From: Terriglobia bacterium
Lineage (GTDB): Bacteria; Acidobacteriota; Terriglobia; Bryobacterales; Bryobacteraceae
Assembly (NCBI GenBank): GCA_020073365.1
Contig: JAIQFL010000027.1
Span: forward strand, 1-50,892
DNA length: 50,892 nucleotides
Reading direction: 5' to 3'
Below the pieces are notes generated by a model, which saw only the letters and a program-made list of their open reading frames with translations, searched no databases and was not told where the DNA came from. The position numbers and the translations under genes were made by a program. Positions 9,280 to 19,752 of this stretch are shown in pieces; positions within the stretch are counted from its first letter, which is position 1, and every line of letters starts with the position of its first letter.

Positions 9280-9359
9280 GAATCGGTCTTCGGGTGACGC
9301 ACTTACACCAGATTGTTAACGGTTCTGCGCTAACTTACGCGAATCTGGAGTTCCCCTGA

Positions 9360-10457
9360 GTGTTGCGACAGACTGGTGCAATGAGATTGTTTCCAACCGA
9401 GTCGCTCAGCCGGGCGCCGCGGACGATTACCTGGCAACCAGTCCTGCTGTTGTTGCTCGCTACTTACCCGCTGGCCGCGGCGGACACGGCTCTCACGGAC
9501 TATGTCCCATCGGATAGCAAAGTCGTGTTCGGCATTCGGACGCGAACCATCATCGACCTTCTACAGGCCCAAAACTTCGGAGCGGAATGGCGCGGCGCCG
9601 GTTCCAGTCTGCTGGCCCAGACTCCCTTGGCGGGCTTCGATCCGCTGAAGGACCTCGACGAAGTGCTGATCGCCTCAACGGGAGAGGGCGAGAATCCCAC
9701 GGGACTGCTGGTGTTGCGCGGACGCTTCGATGTGGAACGGCTGGCCTCCGGCGCGACCGTCTACCAGGGCGTGCCGATTGTAGAGGATGCCAAGAAGTCG
9801 GGCGCCATCGCATTTCTGGATGCTTCCACCGCGATCGCGGGCGATCTGTCTCGGATCCACGCCGTACTCGACCAGCGCGCCGGAGGAACCGGAGTCACTC
9901 CCGAGTGGGCCGCCCGGGTCGAGCCGCTGCGGAGCCGGTACAGCATCTGGGGAATCGGCGACGTTCCCAAGCGCCCTCCGTCGACCGACGGACAGCCCGA
10001 TCCAATGGACGCGGTGGACCGGTTTGAATTCGGAGCCGAACTAGGCCATGGATTGGAACTGACCGCGCAGATTCACGTCCGTACACCCGAGGACGCTGAG
10101 AAGATGGTTGCGTCGCTGGGATTCCTCGAGGCTCTGTTGAAAAGCCCTCAATCACCGGCTAAGGGCAGCAAGTTTGAAATGCACATGGACAACGGGTCGC
10201 TGCACGTGGCGCTGGCGATTCCGGAAGAAGAGCTGAACAAGGCAATCCGGGAACAGCGCGGCGCGCTTCAGACTGCGTTAGTGTCGCGATTGCCTGCTGA
10301 AGTGGCCTCCCAACTCCCGCACGCCGCGGCACCTGCGCCTGCCGTGTCGCCCGCAGTGGTGAGACCGGCGCCCAGACGGGCTGCCCCACCCGTCAGCAAA
10401 GTTGTGAAGGATTCACAAGGCGACACCATGGTGCTCACGCTCCCGGGCAAGCGCTGA
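9360..10457 (+). CDS. secreted protein of unknown function
   Basis: 365 residues with a hydrophobic export segment at about 27-42 (VLLLLLATYPLAAADTAL). The mature part reads LTDYVPSDSKVVFGIRTR, DLDEVLIAST and VYQGVPIVEDAKKSGAIAF, and ends in a Pro/Ala-rich tail. I do not recognise a named family. The alternation of self-assessed values and the IHAVLDQRAG segment resemble acidobacterial secreted proteins of unknown role. GTG 9360 is preceded by GGAG nine bases upstream; ATG 9381 is the alternative. It converges on the GH2 gene. Confidence 0.7.
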   Translation: MLRQTGAMRLFPTESLSRAPRTITWQPVLLLLLATYPLAAADTALTDYVPSDSKVVFGIRTRTIIDLLQAQNFGAEWRGAGSSLLAQTPLAGFDPLKDLDEVLIASTGEGENPTGLLVLRGRFDVERLASGATVYQGVPIVEDAKKSGAIAFLDASTAIAGDLSRIHAVLDQRAGGTGVTPEWAARVEPLRSRYSIWGIGDVPKRPPSTDGQPDPMDAVDRFEFGAELGHGLELTAQIHVRTPEDAEKMVASLGFLEALLKSPQSPAKGSKFEMHMDNGSLHVALAIPEEELNKAIREQRGALQTALVSRLPAEVASQLPHAAAPAPAVSPAVVRPAPRRAAPPVSKVVKDSQGDTMVLTLPGKR

Positions 10458-10530
10458 ACTGAACACCTGCGTTCGGCGGCGTTGCTGCCACAGACAGGAC
10501 AAAGGTCTTGCCCTGGTGTAGAGACTCCAA

Positions 10531-10551
10531 GACAGGCCCAACGGGCCTGTC
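10531..10551. terminator. palindrome between convergent genes, possible bidirectional terminator
   Basis: GACAGGCCC and GGGCCTGTC form a 9-bp stem with an AAC loop between two convergent genes. There is no long T-run. On the minus strand its edge reads GGTGGGACAGGCCC, which is shared with the hairpins at 16077-16110 and in RNase P RNA, so it may instead belong to a dispersed palindrome family. Confidence 0.6.
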
Positions 10552-10562
10552 CCACCGTTCAC

Positions 10563-12980
10563 CTATTTCGCGGCGAGGATCAACTGTGCGGGATCAAGGC
10601 CGGGAGCGGATGCGTGAACCGTAATCGCCCAGGCGTTGACCGTGGACCGGACGATCGCCAGCGCGCGGCCCTGGTACGCCTTCCGGCGGCTTGCCTGGAC
10701 GGGGCTCATATCGTTCGCATCGCCCGAATCCAAAGCCGCTAACTCGCCGGCGCCGCTGACTGCCACTTCGATGGTCGGCACGGACCCGGCCACACGCCGG
10801 CCCTGGGCATCTACCACCCGGACTTCTACACTCGCCATATCGCTCCCATTCGCCTGGATCGCGGTTCGGTCCGACGCGAGTTCGAGATGGTGCGGAGGCC
10901 CGGTGGTGGCGAGCTCGAAGTGTGCGATTTCCTTTCCATCCCGCCTCCCGATGATCCGCACCACGCCGGGTTCGTTGGGGACCTCCCAAGTCAACACCGG
11001 ATGGAGCCGGTCCGCCACCGGCTTCTCACTGAGCGAGCGCCCGTTTAGAAACAGCTCAGCCGAAGTGGCGTTGGTGTATACCTGGATCGGGATGGTTATT
11101 CGCGGGTCTCCGTTCCAGTTCCAGTGTTCCGCGAGCCTTCCCGGACGGGTGGCGTTGGCGCTCCTCGCGCGTTGCGGCGATGCCTCCTGCGCCGCGGCAT
11201 AGATCATCGGGCGATCGCTCCAGAGCGCCTCGCGCAGGTAGGATTCGGGCTTGCGGAAGCCACAGAGGTCGAGCAGCCCTGCGGTGCTGCCGCGACTCGG
11301 GTAGCGGGCCGATTCGCCCAGATAGTCGATTCCTGTCCACAGGAACTGCCCCGCGACGAACTCATTGGCGGCGACGGCGCGCCAGGCGGGAAGCGAGTGC
11401 GAATTCTCACTGCCGAGGATGATGCGCTCCGGATAGGTTTCGTGATCTCGCGCGTAGTACTGCTCCAGGTAGTTGTAGCCGGCTACATCCAGGAGACTGG
11501 CGAGACCGGTGGCATTGGACGCCAGGGTATCGGCCAGCGCCTGCGTCACCGGCCGCGTGCCATCCAGGCCCTTCACCGCGGCGATCAGCCGGCGCGCGGT
11601 AAGCGGCAACAGGTTGGCGTCGAGCATTCCGGGTTTCAGACCGTCCCTGCCGCGCGGGTGGCCAAAGGGATCGCCAGGGTAATCGATTTCGTTGCCGATG
11701 CTCCACATGATGATTGAAGGATGGCTTCGGTCGCGCAACACCATGTCCTGGATGTCGCGAATACCCCATTCGCCAAAGGCCTCATGGTAGCCGCGGGTGC
11801 CCGGAGTCCCGGCGTTCCAACCCTCGATCCACTTATGCTTGCCGGCGGTCCATTCGTCGAAGGCTTCGTCCATCACGAGCAACCCCAGCCGGTCGCAGAG
11901 GTCGTAGAGTTCCGGCGACATGGGGTTGTGGGAACAACGGATGGCGTTGGTGCCGAGTTCCTTCAGCGCCCGCAGACGACGTTCGAGGGCCGCCTCGGAG
12001 GATGCCGCTCCGAGGCCCCCCAAGTCATGGTGAAGGCACACGCCTTTGATTTTCTCGGGCTTGCCGTTGAGGAAGAAACCGTGGTTGGGATCGAACCGAA
12101 TGGTCCGGATGCCGAAAGGCGTACGGTACTCATCAGCCAGCGTTCCATTGGCGAAGACCCGCGTGACGGCGGTATAGAGGTTCGGCGCTGCCAGTGACCA
12201 CAGCTTCGGATTCGGAACCGTGCCCTGCTGCGGGATCGCGCGGGACGCGCCTGCGGCGACGCTCTCTTCGGTGGTGACGCTTCCCACCTCGCGGCCGGCG
12301 CTGTCCTGAATGGCGGTCATGAGCTTGACCTGCGCGGCGGCGTTGGTCTCATTGGCCACGGTGGTCTCGACGGTGACCAGCGCGTCCGCATCGCGAACCG
12401 CCGGGGTGTGGACATAGCTCCCCCAGAGGGCCACGTGCACGGGGCTTGTGACCGTGAGCCAAACATGGCGGTAGATGCCCGAGCCGGTGTAGAAGCGCGA
12501 GTCGGCAATCACGCTATGATCCACCCGCACGGCGAGGGTGTTAGGCTTGGCCCCGAGATTGAGGTGCGCGGTGAGATCATATTCGAACGACGTGTAGCCC
12601 GAGGGCCGATGGCCAAGGTGGACTCCGTTGATCCAGACATCGCTGTCGCGGTAGACGCCGTCGAACTCGACGAAGATCTTCCGCCCGCGCAACGATTCCG
12701 GGAGCTGGAAGGTCTTGCGGTACCAGCCGATTCCGCCGGGCAAAAATCCTGTGCCGCTGGCGTTGCTGGCGCTCGCAGGGCCCTCGATCGACCAATCGTG
12801 CGGCAGATTCACTTTTCGCCATTCGTTGTCGGCGACGCCGAACCGCTCGCCGCCGGGCACATCGCCCTTGTAGAACCGCCAGCCGTCATCGAAGTTCCGC
12901 CGTTCGCGGACGGATTCAGCGGACCAGGCCGGCAGCGCGGCCATCCATGCGGCAACGAATAGAAGGGTTCCTCGTCTCAA
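10563..12980 (-). CDS. secreted glycoside hydrolase family 2 (beta-galactosidase-like)
   Basis: About 805 residues. It has a signal peptide (RRGTLLFVAAWMAALPAWSA), then a sugar-binding jelly-roll domain (NFDDGWRFYKGDVPG to about 185), an Ig-like domain and a TIM barrel with the GH2 signature GVCLHHDLG and NAIRCSHNP. The acid/base is Glu in MWSIGNEID and the nucleophile is Glu in ILGSENSHS. C-terminal Ig-like domains follow. It would hydrolyse beta-galactosides or related beta-glycosides outside the cytoplasm. The longest frame begins at an ATG (13004) that lies inside a dispersed hairpin repeat. TTG at 12980 is preferred because GGGAGG sits 6 bases upstream and it starts a clean signal peptide. 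Confidence 0.9.
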   Translation of the reverse strand: MRRGTLLFVAAWMAALPAWSAESVRERRNFDDGWRFYKGDVPGGERFGVADNEWRKVNLPHDWSIEGPASASNASGTGFLPGGIGWYRKTFQLPESLRGRKIFVEFDGVYRDSDVWINGVHLGHRPSGYTSFEYDLTAHLNLGAKPNTLAVRVDHSVIADSRFYTGSGIYRHVWLTVTSPVHVALWGSYVHTPAVRDADALVTVETTVANETNAAAQVKLMTAIQDSAGREVGSVTTEESVAAGASRAIPQQGTVPNPKLWSLAAPNLYTAVTRVFANGTLADEYRTPFGIRTIRFDPNHGFFLNGKPEKIKGVCLHHDLGGLGAASSEAALERRLRALKELGTNAIRCSHNPMSPELYDLCDRLGLLVMDEAFDEWTAGKHKWIEGWNAGTPGTRGYHEAFGEWGIRDIQDMVLRDRSHPSIIMWSIGNEIDYPGDPFGHPRGRDGLKPGMLDANLLPLTARRLIAAVKGLDGTRPVTQALADTLASNATGLASLLDVAGYNYLEQYYARDHETYPERIILGSENSHSLPAWRAVAANEFVAGQFLWTGIDYLGESARYPSRGSTAGLLDLCGFRKPESYLREALWSDRPMIYAAAQEASPQRARSANATRPGRLAEHWNWNGDPRITIPIQVYTNATSAELFLNGRSLSEKPVADRLHPVLTWEVPNEPGVVRIIGRRDGKEIAHFELATTGPPHHLELASDRTAIQANGSDMASVEVRVVDAQGRRVAGSVPTIEVAVSGAGELAALDSGDANDMSPVQASRRKAYQGRALAIVRSTVNAWAITVHASAPGLDPAQLILAAK

Positions 12981-12994
12981 CCGGTACCTCCCGT

Positions 12995-13062
12995 GGTGGG
13001 GCATGCTTTAGCTTGCCATCTTTAGTATCTGTTTTTCCGGGCAAGCTAAAGCATGCCCTACC
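12995..13062. repeat. dispersed long hairpin repeat, copy 2
   Basis: The arms GGTGGGGCATGCTTTAGCTT (from 12995) and AAGCTAAAGCATGCCCTACC (to 13062) pair over about 20 bp around a ~25-nt loop. The same arms recur at 24406-24471 and, rearranged, at 1193-1241. It sits between the divergent GH2 and PIG-L genes and overlaps a spurious upstream GH2 start. Confidence 0.85.
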
Positions 13063-13108
13063 AGAGTGCTGATACACTTCGACTTCTGGGGTGCAGAGGA
13101 GAACAATC

Positions 13109-16075
13109 ATGAAACGCGTGCTCAGTGCTGCGGTCGGCGTCCCTCTCATTGGTCTCGCATTACTGCTAACGGCGCCAGGCGGCCTCCACGTGCAGGCGCA
13201 GAACCGCATGACCTTCCCGCTGGCCTCGCAGGAGAGCGGCCACATCGCGCTCGGCCTGGCGCTTCGCAAGTTGACCGTCTCCGGGACCTTCCTGCAGACC
13301 GCGGCGCATCCCGACGACGAGCACAATGCGCTCTACGCCATGTTCACACGCGGCATGGGCCTGCGTTCGATCGACGTGCAGACCACGCGCGGCGACGGTG
13401 GGCAGAACGAAATCGGCCCCGAGCTGTTCGGGGACATGGCCGTGCTGCGCACCTCTGAGCTGCTCGCGGCCCACCGCATCGATGGCGCCGAGCAGTACTT
13501 CGCTCGCGCGATCGACTTCGGCTATTCGTTCGACCCGCAGGAAGTGATCAACAAGTGGGGCAAGGCGGAGATCGTCGGTGACTTCGTGCGGCTGATCCGC
13601 ACGTTCCGCCCCGACGTGGTGCTCACCATGAACATCCAGGGACGCGGAGGCGACCGGGCTCACGAAGCGACCACGGTCCTGACGCGGGAAGCCTTCCGCG
13701 CGGCCGGCGATCCGTCGATGTTCCCCGAGCAGATCCGCGAAGGACTCAGGCCCTGGCAGCCGAAGAAGCTGTACTTCACGGGAGGCTTCGGCGGTGGAGG
13801 CGGGAGAGGCGGCCCGGCCGGAGGACGTGACGGCGCGACGGCGGGAGCGGGCGGCGCGGCGGCAACACCACCCGGTCCGGCGGGGCCGCGCGGTGGCGCA
13901 GCAGGACGCGGCAGCGGGAGAAGCGGCACAGCGGGTGGGCGGCAGGGCGGGGGAGGCTCGCCGGCAGCGGGACCCGGCGGCGCTCCGGCAACACCACCGG
14001 CTCCGGCCGTGAAGCTCGCGACGATCAACACCGCGATGTACGATACGCTGCTGGGACGCACCTACGCGGAGATCGGCTCCGACGCGCGCAGCAATCATAA
14101 ATGTCAGGGGACCGGTGGACTGCCGCCACTACCCGGAATCGTTGGGGGGCGCGGGGGCGGCGGTCGCGGCGCGCCCGGGTACCAGCTCATTACCAGCACG
14201 ATTCCAGGACAGATGGACAAGGACGAGACATCCCTGTTCGATGGCGTGGACACCAGCCTGCCGGCACTGGCGCAGTATGCCTGGCCCGATCCACCCGAGG
14301 CGCTTACGGCCGGGCTGGCGGCCATCGTCGATCAGGGGAAGCGTGCGCAAGCCGCATTCGCCTCTGGGAACGACGCCGGCACTGCGGCGCCGGCCGAGGC
14401 CGGGCTGGCTGCCGTGTGGGCGCTTCGCGCGCAACTGCCCTCGATGGGCCTCACCGATTCGGCGCGGTACGAGATCGATTTCCGGCTCAAGATCAAGGAA
14501 CGCGACTATCAGGATGCCGTGCTTGCCGCGCACGGCCTGACCTTCGACGCGGTGGCCGATGACGGGCTCGTGATCGGCGGACAACTGGTGAAACTCTCGA
14601 TACTAGCCGTGAATCGGGGAGCATCGGAGGTCGCTGTCACCGCCGTTGCGATCGCCGGCTTCGATGCACCCACCGCTTGTGCATCGGGATCGATGAAGAA
14701 GGATGCCGTCTACACCTGTACCGCGGACGCGCATATCCCGAAAGACGCCAGGCTGACGACACCGTCCTTCACCGACGACTACTGGAAGCATCCGTCGAAC
14801 CCGGCGATCAACATCTTCGAGCCCGATGTTCCGTTCGGCGTTTCGTTCCGCCCCACGCCATTCCGCGTTACGTTTTTCGTTAAGGCGGGAGGCGTCGAAG
14901 TTACCAGGGAACTGCCGGTACAATTCCGCTACGTGAAGGACATTTACAGCGGCGACAAACGGATGGAATTGAACGTCGTTCCAGCCTTTTCGGTGAGGAT
15001 CACGCCGCCGCTGGTGGTGCTTCCAGCACCCGTTCCGGGCGCCGCGGCGAAACCGCTTCAGCGTGAGGTGCACGTCTCCGTGACCAACGGCACGAAGGGA
15101 TCGGCCGAGGCCGGCGTGGCGCTGGAGCTACCGGCCGGATGGAAGGCCGCTCCCGCGAGCGTACCGATCCGCTTCGGGCACGAGGACGAATCACTGTCCG
15201 CGCGCTTCCAGATCACCGCTCCGCCGCAAGTGAAGGCAGGCGAGTACACCTTGCGGGCCGTGGTGACGTCGCCGGCCGCGGGGAACGAGAGGTTCGCCAT
15301 GGGATACCAGGAAATCGAGTATCCGCATGTCGAGCGCCGGCAGGTGATCAAGCCGGCAGAGACTGCGCTCAAGGTAATTGACGTGAAGATCACGCCTGGC
15401 ATCACCGCCGGTTACATCAATGGTGTCGGCGACCAGGTGCCGCCCGCGATCCAGCAATTGGGCGCGAAGCTGGCGTTTATCGACCAGGACGAATTAGCCT
15501 GGGGCGACCTGTCGAAGTACGACGTGATCGTGACCGGCGTCCGCGCCTACGAGCGCCGCGCGGATCTGCGGGCCTACAATCATCGCCTGCTGGATTACGT
15601 CGAACGCGGCGGAACGGTGATCGTGCAGTACAACAAGATGGAATTCAACCAGGCGGAGTACGGTCCATACGCCGCGAAGGTCAGCGGGAACCGTGTTTGC
15701 GACGAGACGGTCCCGGTGAAGGCGCTGATACCGGCCCACCCGGTGTTCCACTACCCTAACCAGATCGGACCGGCGACCTGGGCTGGATGGGTGCAGGAGC
15801 GCGGCCTCTACTTCCTGGGAGAGAAGGATGCGAGGTACGTCGACCTGGTGTCGATGGTGGATTCGTTCCCGGACAATCCGGGAGAGAAACTCGGGGCGTT
15901 GGTGGAAGGAAAGCTCGGCAAGGGACGGTGGATCTATGTGGGCCTCGGGCTGTGGCGTCAACTGCCGGCGGGAACCGACGGCGCGTACCAACTCCTGGCC
16001 AACTTGATCAGTCTGAGCAAGGCGCCCGCCGAGAAGGCGCCTGCGAAGAAGAGCAGTGCGGCGGCAGGCAATTGA
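13109..16075 (+). CDS. large secreted PIG-L family deacetylase
   Basis: 988 residues from ATG 13109, chosen because GAGGAG lies 6-10 bases upstream; a GTG at 13091 also opens the frame. A signal peptide is followed by the PIG-L (LmbE) N-acetylglucosaminyl deacetylase domain. The zinc motif AHPDDE is at about 66-71, with TRGDGGQNE and the partner GGDRAHEATT further on. A striking Gly/Ala/Pro-rich insertion (about 225-300) interrupts the domain before DTLLGRTYAEIGSD. The C-terminal half holds Ig-like/NEW3-type domains and a ThuA/GATase-like end (YDVIVTGVRAYERR). It probably deacetylates an amino sugar in a glycan outside the cell; the exact substrate is unknown. Confidence 0.87.
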   Translation: MKRVLSAAVGVPLIGLALLLTAPGGLHVQAQNRMTFPLASQESGHIALGLALRKLTVSGTFLQTAAHPDDEHNALYAMFTRGMGLRSIDVQTTRGDGGQNEIGPELFGDMAVLRTSELLAAHRIDGAEQYFARAIDFGYSFDPQEVINKWGKAEIVGDFVRLIRTFRPDVVLTMNIQGRGGDRAHEATTVLTREAFRAAGDPSMFPEQIREGLRPWQPKKLYFTGGFGGGGGRGGPAGGRDGATAGAGGAAATPPGPAGPRGGAAGRGSGRSGTAGGRQGGGGSPAAGPGGAPATPPAPAVKLATINTAMYDTLLGRTYAEIGSDARSNHKCQGTGGLPPLPGIVGGRGGGGRGAPGYQLITSTIPGQMDKDETSLFDGVDTSLPALAQYAWPDPPEALTAGLAAIVDQGKRAQAAFASGNDAGTAAPAEAGLAAVWALRAQLPSMGLTDSARYEIDFRLKIKERDYQDAVLAAHGLTFDAVADDGLVIGGQLVKLSILAVNRGASEVAVTAVAIAGFDAPTACASGSMKKDAVYTCTADAHIPKDARLTTPSFTDDYWKHPSNPAINIFEPDVPFGVSFRPTPFRVTFFVKAGGVEVTRELPVQFRYVKDIYSGDKRMELNVVPAFSVRITPPLVVLPAPVPGAAAKPLQREVHVSVTNGTKGSAEAGVALELPAGWKAAPASVPIRFGHEDESLSARFQITAPPQVKAGEYTLRAVVTSPAAGNERFAMGYQEIEYPHVERRQVIKPAETALKVIDVKITPGITAGYINGVGDQVPPAIQQLGAKLAFIDQDELAWGDLSKYDVIVTGVRAYERRADLRAYNHRLLDYVERGGTVIVQYNKMEFNQAEYGPYAAKVSGNRVCDETVPVKALIPAHPVFHYPNQIGPATWAGWVQERGLYFLGEKDARYVDLVSMVDSFPDNPGEKLGALVEGKLGKGRWIYVGLGLWRQLPAGTDGAYQLLANLISLSKAPAEKAPAKKSSAAAGN

Positions 16076-16076
16076 G

Positions 16077-16110
16077 TGGGACAGACGATCGTTTTTTGTC
16101 GTCTGTCCCA
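16077..16110. terminator. hairpin after the PIG-L gene, likely terminator
   Basis: A 12-bp stem TGGGACAGACGA/TCGTCTGTCCCA has a loop containing six T. It starts 1-2 bases after the PIG-L stop and lies between convergent genes. Its GTGGGACAG edge is shared with the hairpin at 10531-10551. Confidence 0.75.
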
Positions 16111-16158
16111 GTCGTCTCTTAGCCGGCCATCCCGTGCGCTGCCCGGTGATGAGTGGCG

Positions 16159-17004
16159 TTATTGCTCGCCGGACGGTTTGGTCGGGGCTGGCTTCGCCGC
16201 AACCGGCTTGGGCTTCCAGAAATCCGGATCGGCGGTGATGTACTCCTTGGGCGCGTTGCTCATCCTCGGGTTCACCGCAAAAAGCGTGTTTTCGGTGCTG
16301 ATGACGATATCCGCAAAAAGCTTCTGGTAGCGCGCCAGGTTCTCGGCGCCGAAAGCCGCAGGCATGGTCATAGCCGACGGGCCTGGGTCCATCGCCTTGA
16401 GCGAATCCATGGCGCTCAGGATTAGGTAGGTGCCGCCTGGCGCTCCCGAAGATACGCTATAGACCACTCTTCGCTGCTGGCTCGCGGACTTCTGAAATGC
16501 CGCGTTGACAAGCGTTCTCATCTCCGCAAAGTCCGCGTTGTGGCCTGGACGCAGCCGCACCATGTTGATGGTGACGAAGCGCGCCTTGACGAGGTTCGCC
16601 GCAACCGGGAGATAGCTCAAGTCCTTCTGATAGATGGCGATCATGCCGCGGTCGCCGCTACGCTGTTCTCCGTCCTGCGCGTCCAACTGTTGGAGCGTGG
16701 TTTTCAGCGGCTCCGCTTCGGAAATGTGAATGGCTTCTTCGAGTGCGGCATAGGAGTCGTAACGCTCCAGGAACCAGGCTTGATTCTGGCCAGTCACACT
16801 TTCGAGAGCCAGGTAGCTGGGGTACTTGCTTTTGGAGAACGCACGGACGTATGCCATCTCCACTTTTTCGTGCGCGGCACTTCTGCCCGACTTAATATCT
16901 TCCCGGAAGATGCGGATGATATGGGCTGGCTCCTGAGCCAAGACTAGCGAGGCTCCGGCGTACACCAGGCTCGCTGTAAGAACACGTAAGGCGCTGCGTT
17001 TCAT
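16159..17004 (-). CDS. secreted protein of unknown function
   Basis: 281 residues from ATG 17004, preceded by AAGGG. A signal peptide (MKRSALRVLTASLVYAGASLVLA) leads into IIRIFREDIKSGRSAAHEKVEMAYVRAF. Two similar halves follow (YPSYLALESVTG with AWFLERYDSY, and YSVSSGAPGGTYLILSAM), reminiscent of ferredoxin-like or dimeric alpha/beta-barrel folds. The C-terminal tail is Lys/Pro/Ala-rich. The family name is not certain to me and I assign no reaction. It is convergent with the PIG-L gene and divergent from the permease at 17253. Confidence 0.7.
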   Translation of the reverse strand: MKRSALRVLTASLVYAGASLVLAQEPAHIIRIFREDIKSGRSAAHEKVEMAYVRAFSKSKYPSYLALESVTGQNQAWFLERYDSYAALEEAIHISEAEPLKTTLQQLDAQDGEQRSGDRGMIAIYQKDLSYLPVAANLVKARFVTINMVRLRPGHNADFAEMRTLVNAAFQKSASQQRRVVYSVSSGAPGGTYLILSAMDSLKAMDPGPSAMTMPAAFGAENLARYQKLFADIVISTENTLFAVNPRMSNAPKEYITADPDFWKPKPVAAKPAPTKPSGEQ

Positions 17005-17252
17005 GTTGTATCCCTTTTTGACGTGAGTTGTAGAGTGATCCGGGAGTCCCGTTCTTCTCCCGGGATGCATGAATTATACAGGAACGCGAGGCCCGGGGTG
17101 AACTTTTCTTGCCCCCGACAAGTCACGGTACCTTCAGGACGGCTCCGTGCACCACGGTATCGGTGCGTTCGCTCCGGAGTGTTCCCCGACAAACTTTTCG
17201 CCCTTTCCGGCGTCTCAATTCTCAGCGGTATTGACTAGGGAGGTGTGTGCCA

Positions 17253-19688
17253 ATGAACGTTCTCTTTCAGGATCTCCGCTACGGATCGCGGACGTTATGG
17301 AAAAGCCCCGGATTCACTGCAGTGGCGGTGCTGACGCTGGCGGTGGGCATTGGCGCGAATACTGCGATTTTCAGTTTCGTGGATGCCATTCTGCTCAAGC
17401 CGCTGCCGTATGCGAATCCCGACCGCATCGTGCGCGTTCTGGAGAAGCGGCCCGATGGCGGCCGCAACGGAATCTCGGCGCTGAACTACCTCGATTGGGC
17501 CCGGCAAAACACGGTCTTTTCCTACATGGCGGCGCAAACCGGCGGCGCGGTGTCTCTGTCCGGTGTTGCCGAGCCGGTGCGGTTGCGGGGCTCCCGCATA
17601 TCTCCGCACTATTTCGATATCTTTGGCATCAAGCCCGTGCTTGGGCGCACCTTCGCCGCCGACGAGGACCAGTTGGGGAAAGAGCGCGTCGCCGTGCTTA
17701 GCCACAAGTTGTGGGAGACGCAATTCGGCGCCGATCCGGCCATCGTTGGACGCAAGATCATCCTTGATGGACAGCCTCATGAAGTGATCGGCGTGCTTGC
17801 GGCGGGCGGCGCCTTCGACCGCGCCTATGCGCAAATCTGGCTGCCCCTGGCATTTGAGCCGCAGAACCTCACGCGCGACTTCCACTGGCTGGGGTCCTAC
17901 GCGCTTCTGAAACCCGGCGTCACCCTTCAGCAGGCCCGGGCGCAGATGGATGGCATCGGAGCGCAGATCGCCGCGCAGTATCCGGCATCCAACAAAGGTT
18001 GGGGTGTCAGCGTCGACCGTTTTGCGGACATCCTGGTCGGTTCCGACCTGCGGCGCTCGGTCTGGATCATGATGGCGGCCGTCGGGATGGTGCTGCTGAT
18101 CGGCTGCGCGAACCTGGCGAATCTGATGATGGGGCGGGCCGCCTCGCGAGAGCGGGAAGTGGCGGTGCGCGCGTCACTCGGCGCGGGGCGATGGCGGTTG
18201 GTGCAGCAGTTCCTCACCGAGAGCGTTCTGCTCTCGTTTTCGGGCGGCGTTCTGGGTGTGGGTCTCGGCTACGCCGTGATGGCCATTCTACGCTTGGCCC
18301 TGCCTCCCTTCAGCCTGCCCCGCGAGGTCAACGTCACCATGGACGCGCCCGTGCTGCTGTTCTCCCTGGCGCTCTCGATTTTGACCGGCATCCTGTTCGG
18401 TCTCGCCCCGGCCTTGCAGGCGGCGCGGCCCCAACTCGCAGCCACCATGAAAGAGGGCGGGCGCGGCTCCACCACCGGCGGTGCGCGCCGCCTGGTCCGC
18501 AGCGCGCTGGTGGTGGCGGAAGTGGCTCTGGCCTTCATGCTGCTGAGCGGCGCGGGCCTCCTGTTGCGCAGCTTCCAGCGCCTCATGCTGGTGGACGCCG
18601 GCTTCGATATCACCAACGTGATCACCGCCGGGCTGCCGGTTTCCAACAAGAAGATCCCCGATTCGGATCGCCTCAACGCCCGTTATCGCGAGATTGTGGC
18701 CGCGGTGGAGGCGCTGCCGGGTGTGCGCGACGCCGCGCTCACATCGGTGCTGCCGCTGGAGGGATGGAGTTATGGGATGCCATTCCAAATCGCCGGCCAG
18801 CCGCTGGTGGATGTATCGCACCGTCCCGGATGCTTCTTCAAAATGGTCAGCCCCAGCTATTTTTCGACGCTCGGAATCAAGCTGAGACGCGGCCGCGCGT
18901 TGAGCGATCGGGATGGCAAAGGCGCGCCGCCCGCGACGGTGATCAACGAGACCTTTGCCAAGAGATACTTCAAGCAGCAGGATCCCATCGGACAGCGCAT
19001 CCTGATTCAGGAGATCGTCCCCGGCAAGACGCAACTCGGCCCCGAAATTCCCTGGCAGGTGGTGGGCGTAATCGCCGACGAAAAGATCGGGGGATTGAAC
19101 GACAACGACAGCGCGGGCGTCTACGTCTCGAACGAGCAGAGCCCGCTGTACGGCATGACCCTCATCGTCCGCACCGCCATGGACCCGCTCACGCTTGATC
19201 GCGCCCTCCGCGAGGCCATCCACGGAATCGACAAAGACCAACCCTTGACCGATGTCCGGACGCTCGAACAGGTGCGGACGGAATCGGTGGCGTCCGACCG
19301 CTTGCAGACGCGCCTGCTCGGCATCTTCGCGGGGGCTGCGATGTTGCTCGCCGCAATCGGAATCTACGGCGTCATCTCGTACGCCGTCACGCAACGAACC
19401 CATGAGATTGGCATCCGGGCGGCTTTGGGGGCGAGCACGGGGAACCTGCTGCGGCTGGTGCTTTCGAGCGGCATGCTACTGGCCGCCATCGGTTTGGCTC
19501 TGGGCTTCGCCGGATCGCTGGCGGTGACCAGGCTGATGTCGACCCTGCTGTTTGGAGTCGGTGCGCGCGATCCGCTGACGCTGGCGGTGACGGCCGTGCT
19601 GTTGGGAACGGTGGCGCTGCTGGCGTGCCTGATCCCGGCGCGCCGGGCGGCGCAGGTGGATCCGGTAGTGGCGCTGCGGTACGAATGA
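17253..19688 (+). CDS. ABC permease with duplicated MacB/FtsX domains (ADOP-type)
   Basis: 811 residues from ATG 17253 (GGAGG 9 bases upstream; GTG 17247 is the alternative). It is an inner-membrane permease with two copies of a MacB periplasmic-core domain plus a three-helix FtsX unit. TM1 is at about 22-46 ([21 protein letters not shown]), a first FtsX unit lies near 270-400 ([18 protein letters not shown], then [16 protein letters not shown]), and the second is at the C-terminus ([21 protein letters not shown]). It would need a separate MacB/LolD-type ATPase, which is not encoded nearby. Such duplicated permeases are abundant in Acidobacteriota. A paralogue of almost equal length lies at 40321-42762. 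Confidence 0.92.
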   Translation: MNVLFQDLRYGSRTLWKSPGFTAVAVLTLAVGIGANTAIFSFVDAILLKPLPYANPDRIVRVLEKRPDGGRNGISALNYLDWARQNTVFSYMAAQTGGAVSLSGVAEPVRLRGSRISPHYFDIFGIKPVLGRTFAADEDQLGKERVAVLSHKLWETQFGADPAIVGRKIILDGQPHEVIGVLAAGGAFDRAYAQIWLPLAFEPQNLTRDFHWLGSYALLKPGVTLQQARAQMDGIGAQIAAQYPASNKGWGVSVDRFADILVGSDLRRSVWIMMAAVGMVLLIGCANLANLMMGRAASREREVAVRASLGAGRWRLVQQFLTESVLLSFSGGVLGVGLGYAVMAILRLALPPFSLPREVNVTMDAPVLLFSLALSILTGILFGLAPALQAARPQLAATMKEGGRGSTTGGARRLVRSALVVAEVALAFMLLSGAGLLLRSFQRLMLVDAGFDITNVITAGLPVSNKKIPDSDRLNARYREIVAAVEALPGVRDAALTSVLPLEGWSYGMPFQIAGQPLVDVSHRPGCFFKMVSPSYFSTLGIKLRRGRALSDRDGKGAPPATVINETFAKRYFKQQDPIGQRILIQEIVPGKTQLGPEIPWQVVGVIADEKIGGLNDNDSAGVYVSNEQSPLYGMTLIVRTAMDPLTLDRALREAIHGIDKDQPLTDVRTLEQVRTESVASDRLQTRLLGIFAGAAMLLAAIGIYGVISYAVTQRTHEIGIRAALGASTGNLLRLVLSSGMLLAAIGLALGFAGSLAVTRLMSTLLFGVGARDPLTLAVTAVLLGTVALLACLIPARRAAQVDPVVALRYE

Positions 19689-19752
19689 GCGGGCTACCAT
19701 TCCCACAGGGCCACTGTGCGCGGCGTGTCGCCGCGGCAGATTTACGGGGTCT

